Assembly (NCBI GenBank): GCA_902610175.1
Contig: CACLUR010000001.1
Location: 434,001 to 498,000 of the forward strand
Length of the DNA: 64,000 nt
DNA from: an uncultured Alphaproteobacteria bacterium
Lineage (GTDB): Bacteria > Pseudomonadota > Alphaproteobacteria > HIMB59
Direction of reading: 5' to 3'
Shown here: positions 27,168-36,415 of the stretch, piece by piece
Layout: every line of letters begins with the position of its first letter
How positions within the stretch are numbered: the stretch's first letter is position 1
The notes under the pieces: generated by a model
Databases searched by the model: none
Told to the model about the DNA's origin: nothing
Seen by the model: the letters and a program-made list of their open reading frames with translations, nothing else
Position numbers and translations under genes: made by a program

Positions 27168-27979
27168 ATTTTATTTATAAGCATTTGATAAATTTTTCTG
27201 TCTATTTCTATTTTATTGCCAGACCATATTTCGTAAGATGGTTTTGCTTGTTCTACAAGCATCATTAACCCGCCCGAGAATTTTATGTCATATTTTTTAG
27301 CTTTTTTTAATAGATCTGTGTCAATTGGGTTGTAAACTATATCAATTACTCCTCTAGCCTTTTTAACTAATTTTAAAATATTTCTGTTGATTTTATTTGT
27401 TTTATTCATCCCTGCGCTTGATGCGTTTATGATCAAATCATATCTTTTTCTGAGATGAGTTGGATTAATCAAAAAGCGTTTAAATTTAAATTTTTTTTTT
27501 AGATTTTCTTCCCTTTTAGTTGACGTTGCAAAAATATCTATATTTTCAATACTTCTTTTATTTAAAAAATATAAAATTGCTTTCGCAGCACCACCCGCTC
27601 CAACCAATAATACAGATTTTGTATTTTTAATTTTTAAAGAATTAAAAGTCTTACTAAAGCCAATAACGTCTGTGTTATCACCAAAGATTGTTTTATTTTT
27701 TTTATATATCAAATTTACAGAACCAATTTTTTTAGCTCTTGTTGTGACTTTATCACAAAGATCGATAAAAATTTCCTTATATGGTATTGTAATATTGAAA
27801 CCAATAAATCGTTTATCTCTTTTATAATTACTAAAGAATTTATCTATATTTTTTTCCTGTATCTCGTATTTTCTATAAATAAATTTATTTTTATTTTTTT
27901 TTGACCAATAATTATGTATTAACGGTGATAATGAATGATTAAGTTCTTTTGCTACAATACCTATTTTTTTTTTAATCAT
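27164..27979 (-). CDS. aroE: Shikimate dehydrogenase
   Basis: Reduces 3-dehydroshikimate in the aromatic amino acid pathway. The substrate-binding motif LNHSLSPLIHNYW and GFNITIPYKE (catalytic Lys) are intact. GDNTDVIGF follows, and the NADP-binding loop is VGAGGAAKAIL. It has 271 residues and starts right after the maf gene ends. Confidence 0.96.
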   Translation of the reverse strand: MIKKKIGIVAKELNHSLSPLIHNYWSKKNKNKFIYRKYEIQEKNIDKFFSNYKRDKRFIGFNITIPYKEIFIDLCDKVTTRAKKIGSVNLIYKKNKTIFGDNTDVIGFSKTFNSLKIKNTKSVLLVGAGGAAKAILYFLNKRSIENIDIFATSTKREENLKKKFKFKRFLINPTHLRKRYDLIINASSAGMNKTNKINRNILKLVKKARGVIDIVYNPIDTDLLKKAKKYDIKFSGGLMMLVEQAKPSYEIWSGNKIEIDRKIYQMLINKI

Positions 27980-28573
27980 TTAGATGCTCTTTAGTGTTTT
28001 TAAAAAATTAATAACATCTATACCAATAATATTAAAATAACTGTCGTATATATCTTTGAAGAAAATTCTTCCTTTTCCTTCTATATTATAGCACCCCACA
28101 GCTTTTGATACTTCTTTAAAATTCTTTTCAACGTAATTATTTATATACTTCACATCAGTATTTTTAAAAATTATCTTTGTTCTTGTAAGAGTGCTTTTAA
28201 TAATATTGTTATTAATCATAAAAATCATCGCTGTGTGAAGATTATGTGATTTATCATTAAATGATTTTAGGGTTTGTTTACAACATTCTTTAGAGGTGCA
28301 TTTATAAATTGTTTTTTTTTTAAATAGGATTGTTGTATCAAAAGTTACGATAATTTTATTTTTATATTTCATAGAGAGATATTCGGCCTTAGCTTTTGCT
28401 ATTTTTAATGCATCAAATTTATCATTATTTAAATTTTTTACCTTTTTTTCATCTATATTAGGTGATCTATATTGAAATCTAATATTCATTAATTTAAAAA
28501 TTTTTTTCCTAGATTGACTTTTGGTACCGATAATAACCTGTTTAATTAATTGTGGACTAAATGAGTTATTCAT
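27980..28573 (-). CDS. Maf/YceF-type nucleoside triphosphate pyrophosphatase
   Basis: A 197-residue member of the Maf family, which hydrolyses non-canonical nucleotides. The signature opening is present in altered form (IIGTKSQSRKKIF), as is the second motif ALKIAKAKAEYLS and a late KAVGCYNIEGKGRIFF. The metal-binding stretch reads VTFDTTILFKKK where VxADTVV is usual. It is divergent but probably functional. It begins the leftward maf-aroE-coaE-dnaQ transcript and flanks the putative replication origin. Confidence 0.85.
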   Translation of the reverse strand: MNNSFSPQLIKQVIIGTKSQSRKKIFKLMNIRFQYRSPNIDEKKVKNLNNDKFDALKIAKAKAEYLSMKYKNKIIVTFDTTILFKKKTIYKCTSKECCKQTLKSFNDKSHNLHTAMIFMINNNIIKSTLTRTKIIFKNTDVKYINNYVEKNFKEVSKAVGCYNIEGKGRIFFKDIYDSYFNIIGIDVINFLKTLKSI

Positions 28574-28806
28574 AAAATTTTTGCGTTTTGAACAGTTAAA
28601 TTTCCTTTTATTTATAAATATTAAGTTATTAACATTTGTTATTAAATAATAAAAAAGGCCTCAAATATGGCTTTTTTCAAATAAAAAAGTGTTAATCCCC
28701 ATTATTCGACATACAACATAATATCTAAATATAAATATATATATTTTCTCTTTTTTTTTTGTTATATACCTAATCAATATATCTAACTATCTAGGTAACT
28801 TCCAAT
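28574..28806. other. Candidate replication origin (oriC) region
   Basis: This 233-bp divergent gap lies between maf (leftward) and rho (rightward). In Caulobacter and many other alphaproteobacteria the origin lies between this maf side of the cluster and the hem/rho/trmE/gidA/par side. The second half (about 28717-28770) is nearly pure A+T, as expected for an unwinding element. Consensus DnaA boxes (TTATCCACA) are not seen, only weak AT-rich look-alikes. The call is therefore by synteny. Confidence 0.4.
28651..28677. terminator. Terminator-like hairpin between divergent genes
   Basis: AAAAAAGGCC is followed after eight bases by GGCTTTTTT. The GCC/GGC core with A6/T6 flanks and one bulged G looks like a bidirectional intrinsic terminator. 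It is odd because it lies between two divergently transcribed genes, where no message should end. It may cap a short unannotated transcript or sit in the rho leader. Confidence 0.4.
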
Positions 28807-30063
28807 ATGCATTTAAACGAATTAAAAGATAAAAAACCTCAAGAACTATTAGATTATGCTGAGTCTTTAGGAATTGAAAACGCTTCTGGTCTAAAAAAAC
28901 AAGACATTTATTTTTCTGTTCTTAAGAAATTTGCAGAGAAGAATGAAGAAATTATTGGAGAGGGTGTCTTAGAAACAATGCAAGATGGTTTTGGATTTTT
29001 AAGGTCAGCAAACTCTAATTATCTTCCAGGACCAGACGATATATATGTCAGTCCAAATCAAATAAAGAAATATGGTCTTAGAAAAGGCGATACCCTTGAA
29101 GGCCCAATTCGTCCACCTAAAGATGGAGAAAGGTACTTTGCATTAGTTGAGACAAATAAAGTAAATTTTATAGAAATTGCTAAAAATAATAAATTTAAAA
29201 CAAACTTTGATAACTTAACTCCCCTTTATCCAGAAAAAAAATTTAATCTAGAAACAGAAAAACCAGACACAGATTTATCATCTAGAATTATAGATATAAT
29301 TGCACCAGTTGGTGCTGGTCAAAGATCTTTAATTGTTGCACCACCAAGATCAGGTAAGACTGTTATTTTGCAAAAGATAGCTAAATCAATTGCAGAAAAT
29401 TTTCCTGAAGTTTACCTAATGGTGCTATTAATAGACGAAAGACCAGAGGAAGTAACAGATATGCAACGATCTGTTAAAGGTGAAGTAATTAGCTCAACAT
29501 TTGACGAGCCAGCTGCAAGGCATGTTCAAGTTGCAGAAATGGTTATCGAAAAAGCTAAAAGATTAGCTGAGAATAAATATGACGTTGTAATTCTTTTGGA
29601 CTCTATTACTAGATTAGGAAGAGCTTATAATACAGTTGTGCCATCAAGTGGTAAAGTTTTAACAGGTGGTGTCGACGCTAATGCATTACAAAGACCTAAA
29701 AGATTTTTCGGTGCTGCTAGAAACATTGAAGAAGGGGGCTCATTAACTATTATTGCTACTGCTTTAATAGAAACAGGTAGTAGAATGGATGAAGTAATCT
29801 TTGAGGAATTCAAAGGAACCGGTAATTCAGAGATTGTCCTCGACAGAAAATTATCTGACAAAAGAACATACCCTGCTATCGATGTTCAAAAGTCAGGCAC
29901 AAGAAAAGAGGATTTACTCTTAGATGCTGGAGATCTCCAAAAAGTATTTATATTGAGGAAAATTCTATCATCTATGGGCACCGTTGACGCTATGGAATTC
30001 CTCTTAGATAAAATGAAAGACTGTAAAACTAACGAAGAGTTTTTCAGTAGCATGAATCAATAA
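28807..30063 (+). CDS. rho: Transcription termination factor Rho
   Basis: A hexameric RNA helicase of 418 residues. The N-terminal domain (residues 1-120) includes the RNA-binding GFGFLRS. Walker A is [12 protein letters not shown], the Q-loop region is [12 protein letters not shown], and the R-loop lies in [16 protein letters not shown]. Nothing is missing. It starts the rightward gene block from the putative origin. Confidence 0.98.
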   Translation: MHLNELKDKKPQELLDYAESLGIENASGLKKQDIYFSVLKKFAEKNEEIIGEGVLETMQDGFGFLRSANSNYLPGPDDIYVSPNQIKKYGLRKGDTLEGPIRPPKDGERYFALVETNKVNFIEIAKNNKFKTNFDNLTPLYPEKKFNLETEKPDTDLSSRIIDIIAPVGAGQRSLIVAPPRSGKTVILQKIAKSIAENFPEVYLMVLLIDERPEEVTDMQRSVKGEVISSTFDEPAARHVQVAEMVIEKAKRLAENKYDVVILLDSITRLGRAYNTVVPSSGKVLTGGVDANALQRPKRFFGAARNIEEGGSLTIIATALIETGSRMDEVIFEEFKGTGNSEIVLDRKLSDKRTYPAIDVQKSGTRKEDLLLDAGDLQKVFILRKILSSMGTVDAMEFLLDKMKDCKTNEEFFSSMNQ

Positions 30064-30085
30064 TTTTATTTCCAACGATCTATAA

Positions 30086-30997
30086 TTAAAACCAATTCAC
30101 ACCTTCTTCTTCGCAAAGCTTTATTAACTTTAAAGGATAATCTGTCATAATTCCATCAACACCGTATTCTATCATTCTCAACATCTCATATTTTTCATTA
30201 ACAGTCCAAACGTTTACCGAAAGTCCTTCCTCATGAGAAATTCTAACCATGTCTTTATCTATATCTTTACTTTTAGGATGCCATGCCTCCCCGCCTAATG
30301 TTTTGATCAGCCTGTGTAACTCTCTGCTATCGCTATCATATAAAGGCATGAAGTCCAACCAAGGTGATTTATCATAGATTTTTCCTTTAAGCTCAGATGT
30401 TAAATAGGCTCTTGAGATTTTCGAGTCTATTTTTTTTATTTCTCTTAAAATTCTCCAATCAAAAGACGAATAAATTACTTTATCTTTTAATTCTGTTTTA
30501 TTAACCTCATCAATTATTAATCTTGCCATTACATTTGGAGGGGGCGTTAAGTTGTCTTCAATAGGTGTTGATTTAATTTCTAAATTAATTATTAAATCAT
30601 ATGAAATATTATTTGATGTTAATTCAAGTAGTTCAGATAACCTAGGGATATTCATTTCACCTAAACTTTTTTGATTATCAAATCTCCTTCCATACTTAGA
30701 TTTCTTATCAATTGATCCAACTTTAAATTTAGATAATTCTTCATAAGTTAAATCAAAAATTTTAATATTATTATCTTCAATCCAATTACCCTGAACATCC
30801 TTTGTAAGGGCTGGATTTAATCTAAAATCATGATTTATGACTGGCACTAAGTCTTTGGTAACTAAGACGTCAGTTTCGTAAGCGGTAATTTTATTCTCAA
30901 ATAAAAACTTAAAACTATCCAGTGTATTTTCTGGTAAATCGCCCCTCGCCCCTCTGTGGCCATAAATTTTAAAGTGATTTGGTTTTGCTAATATCAA
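30086..30997 (-). CDS. ugpQ: Glycerophosphodiester phosphodiesterase
   Basis: Hydrolyses glycerophosphodiesters to glycerol-3-phosphate and an alcohol. A 303-residue TIM-barrel GDPD domain with HRGARGDLPENTL, AYETDVLVTKD and INHDFRLN at the N-terminus, and VNVWTVNEKYEMLRMIEYG with DGIMTDYP at the end. No signal peptide, so it is cytoplasmic. Convergent with rho and divergent from mnmE. Confidence 0.93.
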   Translation of the reverse strand: MILAKPNHFKIYGHRGARGDLPENTLDSFKFLFENKITAYETDVLVTKDLVPVINHDFRLNPALTKDVQGNWIEDNNIKIFDLTYEELSKFKVGSIDKKSKYGRRFDNQKSLGEMNIPRLSELLELTSNNISYDLIINLEIKSTPIEDNLTPPPNVMARLIIDEVNKTELKDKVIYSSFDWRILREIKKIDSKISRAYLTSELKGKIYDKSPWLDFMPLYDSDSRELHRLIKTLGGEAWHPKSKDIDKDMVRISHEEGLSVNVWTVNEKYEMLRMIEYGVDGIMTDYPLKLIKLCEEEGVNWF

Positions 30998-31061
30998 TTG
31001 ATAATTTTTTTATACTTTCATTGGTGGACTAGAATAATTATAAATTTATAATATCCAAGTT

Positions 31062-32387
31062 TTGTTTAAGTCTGGGACGATATATTCGAATTTTACACCC
31101 TTAGTGAAGGCCCCAGTTATTGGTTATAGAATTTCAGGAGATGATGTCTTGAATATCTTAAAGAAAATTACTAAAAAAAATTTTTCTAAAGATCACTCTT
31201 TAATCCGAATTGTTAAAATTTACCAACAAGATGAATCCATATTGGATGAGTGTAGTGTGGTATATTTCAAATCTCCCAAATCCTTTACTGGAGAGGATGT
31301 CTGTGAAATTTTTTTACACGGTTCACCACTTATAGCTAGCCAATTCGAGCAATTATTAAAAGATTTAAAAGTTTCAGACTTAAGATTAGCAAAAAAAGGA
31401 GAGTTTTCTTATAGGTCTGTTTTAAACAGCAAGAATTCTCTCAAACAAGCCAAGGCAATTAACGAAATAATATCTAACGAGAATTTTTCGGGTTTAGAAT
31501 ATAATAAAAGATTACTTTTTGAGGGAGATATTGTCAGTGGTCTTGTTCCTCTCAGGGAGGAAGTTATAAATTTATTCTCAGAAATTACTGCATCGATTGA
31601 CTTCGCTGACGACGAGGACTTTAATTTTAATCAAATAAAGAAAAAGATAAGGAAATTTTTCACTAATTGTAATAATTTATTACATAAAAATAGAACAAAT
31701 ATAGAACAAAAAAATATTTGCAGAATTATGTTAGTTGGTCAAGTAAATGTTGGTAAATCGACTCTATTTAACAAAATTATTGATAAAGATAGAGCAATTG
31801 TCACAAATATTAAAGGCACTACAAGGGATATTCTCTCAAATGAATTTATAATTAATAGTAAACGGTTTGAAATTTTTGATACCGCAGGGCAAAGATCTAA
31901 ACAAGGTAAAATAGAAAAATATGGCTATAAAAAAGCACAGAAAATATCTAAAGAAATTGACCATTTTTTTGTTCTAATCGACCAAAATACTAAAAAAACA
32001 GATATATCAACACTTCTCAAGGATTTCATGATACATAAGAATTACAGCATAATTGAGACAAAATCTGATATATATAAATATAAAACAGAGAACATCAAAA
32101 TAAACCATAGCCTAGAGAGGGACAAGATATACGAGAAATTAAAATTATCTTCGATTCATCGAAAATATATAAAAAATAATGATAAAATGACCGATCTTAA
32201 TTTTGAAGAAATAGACTTTTTGGCAAGAGTCCTAGAATATGAACATGATATTGTTAAAGAAAAGGATATTTTGATCATTGCTCAGCTAATGAGAAATATA
32301 TTAGATGATTTTTCTTTTGAATTTGGTTATATTAACAACGAAGATGTTTATGATAGGGTTTTTAGCAAATTTTGCATAGGAAAGTAG
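31062..32387 (+). CDS. mnmE: tRNA modification GTPase MnmE
   Basis: Works with MnmG to make the 5-carboxymethylaminomethyl group on wobble uridine of tRNAs. A 441-residue protein with an N-terminal folate-binding domain (PVIGYRISGDDV). A G domain has VGQVNVGKSTLFN, GTTRDI and FDTAGQ, and the C-terminal FSKFCIGK carries the catalytic cysteine. The G4 motif (NKxD) is altered to ETKSDI. The start is a TTG at 31062. The gene ends one base before mnmG starts. Confidence 0.96.
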   Translation: MFKSGTIYSNFTPLVKAPVIGYRISGDDVLNILKKITKKNFSKDHSLIRIVKIYQQDESILDECSVVYFKSPKSFTGEDVCEIFLHGSPLIASQFEQLLKDLKVSDLRLAKKGEFSYRSVLNSKNSLKQAKAINEIISNENFSGLEYNKRLLFEGDIVSGLVPLREEVINLFSEITASIDFADDEDFNFNQIKKKIRKFFTNCNNLLHKNRTNIEQKNICRIMLVGQVNVGKSTLFNKIIDKDRAIVTNIKGTTRDILSNEFIINSKRFEIFDTAGQRSKQGKIEKYGYKKAQKISKEIDHFFVLIDQNTKKTDISTLLKDFMIHKNYSIIETKSDIYKYKTENIKINHSLERDKIYEKLKLSSIHRKYIKNNDKMTDLNFEEIDFLARVLEYEHDIVKEKDILIIAQLMRNILDDFSFEFGYINNEDVYDRVFSKFCIGK

Positions 32388-32388
32388 A

Positions 32389-34245
32389 TTGTTTCACGTG
32401 GAACATTATGATGTTGTAGTTGTAGGCGCTGGTCATGCTGGAATAGAAGCGGCCAATATTTCTGACAAATATGGTCTTAAAACAGCACTTATAACTAAAA
32501 ATTACTCAGATTTGGGGAAATTATCATGCAATCCTAGTATTGGAGGGGTTGGTAAGACACACATAGCTAGTGAAGTTGATATTTTAGGAGGTGTTATTTG
32601 TAAAATCGGTGATAAATCTGCAATACATTATAGAGTATTAAATCTTTCAAAGGGCCCAGCAGTATGGGGCGTTAGAGCCCAAATTGATAGAGATTTATAC
32701 TCTCAAAACATGAAAAAATTTATTAAATTTAGTAAAATTGACCTTATTGAAGATGAAGCTACTAACATACTAGAAAAAAATAAAAAAATTGTGGGCGTCG
32801 AGTTATCTAATATTGGAAAAATAAAATCAAAGGCGGTTATTCTCACTACAGGAACTTTTCTTAATGGAAAGATTTATTTTGGCAATGAGTCGCAAGAGGC
32901 AGGAAGAATAGGTAATAGTTCTTCAAAAGTTCTTGCGAAATTCATTAATAAGAATTTTAAAACAATGAGGCTTAAAACAGGAACACCTCCCAGAATATAT
33001 TCTAAATCTATTAATTACGATGTTTTAGAACCACAGATATCTGAAAATAATGGTATATTTTTATCTTATTTTACAAAACAAAATACGAACAAAAAAATTA
33101 ATTGCTTCATTACCAAAACTAACAATAAAACTCATAAAATAATTAGAGATAACCTTGATAAATCTGCAATGTACTCAGGTATAATTAAATCTCAAGGTGT
33201 AAGGTATTGTCCTTCAATTGAGGATAAAATAACAAAGTTTGGAGATAGAAACGGGCATAATATTTTTTTAGAACCAGAGGGTTTAAACTCAGAGCTTGTC
33301 TACCCAAACGGCATTTCAAATTCTTTAGATAAAAAGATCCAACTAAAATTTTTAAAATCAATTAAAGGACTAGAAGAATGCGAGGTAGATCAATTTGGAT
33401 ACGCAGTTGAGTATGACTCTGTTGACCCTAGAGAGTTAAAAAATAATTTTGAGACAAAAAAAATAGAAAACTTTTTTCTAGCAGGACAAATAAATGGTAC
33501 TACGGGTTATGAAGAAGCAGCAGGGCAGGGTATCTTTGCTGCTATTAATGTTGCAATAAAAATAAAAAAAATAAAATTTAGTAAAGAAGTTTTTGAAAGA
33601 GATAATAGTTACATCGGGGTCTTGGTTGATGATCTAACGAAACTAGGAGTTACAGAGCCATATCGTATGTTCACATCCAGAGCAGAGAATAGGTTAAAGC
33701 TTAGAACAGATAATTCTTATGAACGGTTTTCTAGAATTATCAATCCTAAAACTTTAAACAAAATTGAGCACTCTTTGATTTCTAAAAATATAAATGATGA
33801 AAAAAGAATATTAGACAAGTTAAAATTACTAAAATATTCACCTAATGATTTGATGAAAAAAAATATTAAAGTAAAAAAAGATGGTAAGGTAAGAAATGGA
33901 TTTGAGGTTTTAAAATTCTTAGATCCTTCTCCAAAAAAATTCAAAAAATTTTTCAATCTCACTATAAACCAAAAATTATTAACCAAAATATATTTTGACT
34001 CGAAATATGATGTTTTTTATGAGAGAGAAAAAAAATCTTTTGATCAACTCAGTAAAAATAAAAATATGAAATTGACCAATATGGATTTCAATAAGATCCC
34101 CTCCTTATCTAAAGAAATTCTCGAAAAATTAAATAAACATAAGCCAGAAAATTTATATGATGCAGGTAAGATTTCAGGAATTACTCCAAGCGCACTTTTT
34201 CAAATAATTAAACACAAAAAAGTAAAGGGGACAAAAGTTGCTTAG
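32389..34245 (+). CDS. mnmG: tRNA uridine-5-carboxymethylaminomethyl modification enzyme MnmG
   Basis: The FAD-binding partner of MnmE, 618 residues. The dinucleotide motif is VVGAGHAGIEAA, followed by CNPSIGGVGK and the family segments RLKTGTPPRI and GTTGYEEAAGQG. A C-terminal helical domain ends with GITPSALFQIIKH. The start is a TTG at 32389, and the first codons (MFHVEH) are dictated by an embedded parS site. It overlaps rsmG by 8 bp. Confidence 0.97.
   Translation: MFHVEHYDVVVVGAGHAGIEAANISDKYGLKTALITKNYSDLGKLSCNPSIGGVGKTHIASEVDILGGVICKIGDKSAIHYRVLNLSKGPAVWGVRAQIDRDLYSQNMKKFIKFSKIDLIEDEATNILEKNKKIVGVELSNIGKIKSKAVILTTGTFLNGKIYFGNESQEAGRIGNSSSKVLAKFINKNFKTMRLKTGTPPRIYSKSINYDVLEPQISENNGIFLSYFTKQNTNKKINCFITKTNNKTHKIIRDNLDKSAMYSGIIKSQGVRYCPSIEDKITKFGDRNGHNIFLEPEGLNSELVYPNGISNSLDKKIQLKFLKSIKGLEECEVDQFGYAVEYDSVDPRELKNNFETKKIENFFLAGQINGTTGYEEAAGQGIFAAINVAIKIKKIKFSKEVFERDNSYIGVLVDDLTKLGVTEPYRMFTSRAENRLKLRTDNSYERFSRIINPKTLNKIEHSLISKNINDEKRILDKLKLLKYSPNDLMKKNIKVKKDGKVRNGFEVLKFLDPSPKKFKKFFNLTINQKLLTKIYFDSKYDVFYEREKKSFDQLSKNKNMKLTNMDFNKIPSLSKEILEKLNKHKPENLYDAGKISGITPSALFQIIKHKKVKGTKVA
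32390..32405. promoter_or_regulatory. parS centromere site
   Basis: TGTTTCACGTGGAACA is a near-perfect palindrome matching the parS consensus bound by ParB (TGTTnCACGTGnAACA). It spans the start codon and first five codons of mnmG and lies about 2.4 kb before parAB. Only this copy is seen in the window. ParB loading here would fit an origin-proximal position. Confidence 0.88.
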
Positions 34246-34843
34246 TGAAAATTTAGTGAAGTTTTGTGATGATCACTTCGATGATAGTAAATCAATTTTA
34301 AACAAACTTACCGAATATAAAAAAATATTACTTAAAGAAAATAAGAACATTAATTTAATAGGCAAAAGCACAATAATCGACTTAGACGAAAGACACTTAC
34401 TAGATTGTATACAGATAGTCAAATATCTACCTCGGTATGAAAAGTCAGTAATGGATATTGGTACAGGTGCTGGGCTACCAGGAATTATATTGTCAATTAT
34501 AGGCTTCAAAAACCTTCATTTAGTTGAAAAATCACCTAAAAAATCCTTTTTTTTAGAAAATTGCAAATTGAGATTAGGACTAAATTATGTTGTACATAAT
34601 AAATCTATATCAGAAATATCAAACCTTAACATTGATTGTATAACAGCACGTGCCTTTGCTTCAGTTGATAAAATTATATCTATGACTAAAAAAATAATTA
34701 ATAAACAGACAAAGTTTATACTACATAAGGGAAGAACCTATTTAACTGAGCTTGAAACAATTAATTCACAAAAGTATTTTTGGGAGACATATCCAAGCAT
34801 TACTTCAAGTGAATCAAAAATAATTATCATGGGTACAAAATGA
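34238..34843 (+). CDS. rsmG: 16S rRNA (guanine-527-N7)-methyltransferase
   Basis: SAM-dependent methyltransferase of 201 residues. The SAM-binding loop is VMDIGTGAGLPGIIL, preceded by DERHLLDCIQIVKYL and followed by the ITARAFAS catalytic-domain motif typical of GidB/RsmG. It sits between mnmG and parA with overlaps on both sides (8 bp and 4 bp). Confidence 0.96.
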   Translation: MLSENLVKFCDDHFDDSKSILNKLTEYKKILLKENKNINLIGKSTIIDLDERHLLDCIQIVKYLPRYEKSVMDIGTGAGLPGIILSIIGFKNLHLVEKSPKKSFFLENCKLRLGLNYVVHNKSISEISNLNIDCITARAFASVDKIISMTKKIINKQTKFILHKGRTYLTELETINSQKYFWETYPSITSSESKIIIMGTK

Positions 34844-35604
34844 TTATTACTATAGCAAATCAAAAGGGAGGTGTTGGGAAAACAACAACTGTTGTTAATT
34901 TAGCAACTGCTTTAGCATCTATAGATAAAAAAGTCTTAGTAATAGACATGGATCCACAATACAACTCATCAATGTCATTTAATGCATATAATGCTAAACT
35001 GTCTATTTATAGGGTCTTTAGTAATGAAATAAGCATTGAAGACACAATACAAAAATCGCAAATACCAAATTTAAATGTTATCTCTGCCTGCGAGGATCTT
35101 GCTGCTGCAGAATATGAATTAGCTGATGATGAAAATAGAAATTATCTTTTAAAAAATTATATAAATAAAATAAAAAATGATTATGAATATATTTTTATCG
35201 ACACACCACCAACCTTAGGCCTGTTGACAGTTAGCTCATTAACCGCAAGTGGAGAAGTATTGATACCCGTACAATGCGAATTTTTTGCACTAGAGGGTCT
35301 CTCAAAATTAATTAAAACAATTGAACTAGTAAAAGACAATTTAAATATTAATCTCAAACTAAATGGTATAATTTTAACAATGTATGACAAAAGAAATTCC
35401 TTATCATCATTAATAGAGAAAGAAGCAAGAGAATATTTTGATACAAGTGTATACAAATTCAATGTCCCTAGAAATGTAACTTTATCTGAAGCGCCTAGTC
35501 ACGGTCTTCCAGCAATTATTTATGATTTAAAATGTAGTGGGTCACAAGCATACATAGCTTTGGCAAAGGAATTCTTAGAAAGGAGCAACTTAAATGGTAG
35601 TTAA
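34840..35604 (+). CDS. parA: Chromosome partitioning ATPase ParA
   Basis: A deviant Walker ATPase (254 residues) that drives origin segregation with ParB. It has IANQKGGVGKTTTVVNLA, the DMDPQYNSS A' motif and the Walker B-like FIDTPPTLGLLT. The late segment NVTLSEAPSHGLP is characteristic of chromosomal Soj/ParA. Its end overlaps the parB start. Confidence 0.98.
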   Translation: MIITIANQKGGVGKTTTVVNLATALASIDKKVLVIDMDPQYNSSMSFNAYNAKLSIYRVFSNEISIEDTIQKSQIPNLNVISACEDLAAAEYELADDENRNYLLKNYINKIKNDYEYIFIDTPPTLGLLTVSSLTASGEVLIPVQCEFFALEGLSKLIKTIELVKDNLNINLKLNGIILTMYDKRNSLSSLIEKEAREYFDTSVYKFNVPRNVTLSEAPSHGLPAIIYDLKCSGSQAYIALAKEFLERSNLNGS

Positions 35605-36415
35605 TAAAAAATTAGGAAAGGGATTATCTTCTCTTTTGGGAAACAAGGAAATTGTTAATAATGAAAATAAGGGGTTATTACTTGTACCAATAGAGAAAAT
35701 ATTTAGAGATGAATCACAGCCAAGAAAACAATTTAATAGAGAAAAATTAGATGAATTATCTCAATCAATTAAAAAAAATGGCTTAATTCAACCACTTATT
35801 GTTACTAAAAGAAATATTGATACATTTTTATTGGTTGCCGGTGAAAGAAGATGGAGAGCGGCACAAAGCACAGATTTAAAAGTTCTACCTGCATTATTAC
35901 TACCTGACGATCTTGATAAAGATGAGATATCGCTAATAGAAAATATCCAAAGGGAGGATTTGAAGGTATCAGAAGAAGCAAAAGCATATCAGAATTTAAT
36001 TGAAAAAAATAAATATACTCATGAAGAATTATCCAAAATAGTTGGCAAAAGTAGATCTCACATAACCAATTTGTTAAGAATATTAGAATTAGATAAATTT
36101 TTCTTTGATTTGTTAAATGATGGAAAGATATCAATGGGCCATGCAAGGGCTCTTATAGGAAAGACTCCTGACGAGTTTGATAACGTCACTTTAAATAAAA
36201 TTATAAGTGGAAAAATAACGGTTCGTAATTTAGAAATAAAAAAAAATGTTAGAAATTCTAGAGAGCCAAATTTATTTCATGAAGAGAAAACACTTAGTGA
36301 TACAATAGGTTTTAAAACAAAAATAACATATAGTAAAAAAGGTAATGGATTTATAAAAATATATTACGAAAATTTAGAACAATATAATTTTCTTGTTAGT
36401 AAACTAAAAAATTAA
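35594..36415 (+). CDS. parB: Chromosome partitioning protein ParB
   Basis: A CTPase clamp that loads at parS, 273 residues. It opens with KLGKGLSSLLGN, the ParA-interaction peptide. The CTP-binding motifs LIVTKR and GERRWRAAQ follow, then IENIQREDL and the helix-turn-helix around YTHEELSKIVGKSRSHITNLLR. The C-terminal dimerisation domain is short. The end overlaps the convergent gene at 36396. Confidence 0.97.
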   Translation: MVVNKKLGKGLSSLLGNKEIVNNENKGLLLVPIEKIFRDESQPRKQFNREKLDELSQSIKKNGLIQPLIVTKRNIDTFLLVAGERRWRAAQSTDLKVLPALLLPDDLDKDEISLIENIQREDLKVSEEAKAYQNLIEKNKYTHEELSKIVGKSRSHITNLLRILELDKFFFDLLNDGKISMGHARALIGKTPDEFDNVTLNKIISGKITVRNLEIKKNVRNSREPNLFHEEKTLSDTIGFKTKITYSKKGNGFIKIYYENLEQYNFLVSKLKN

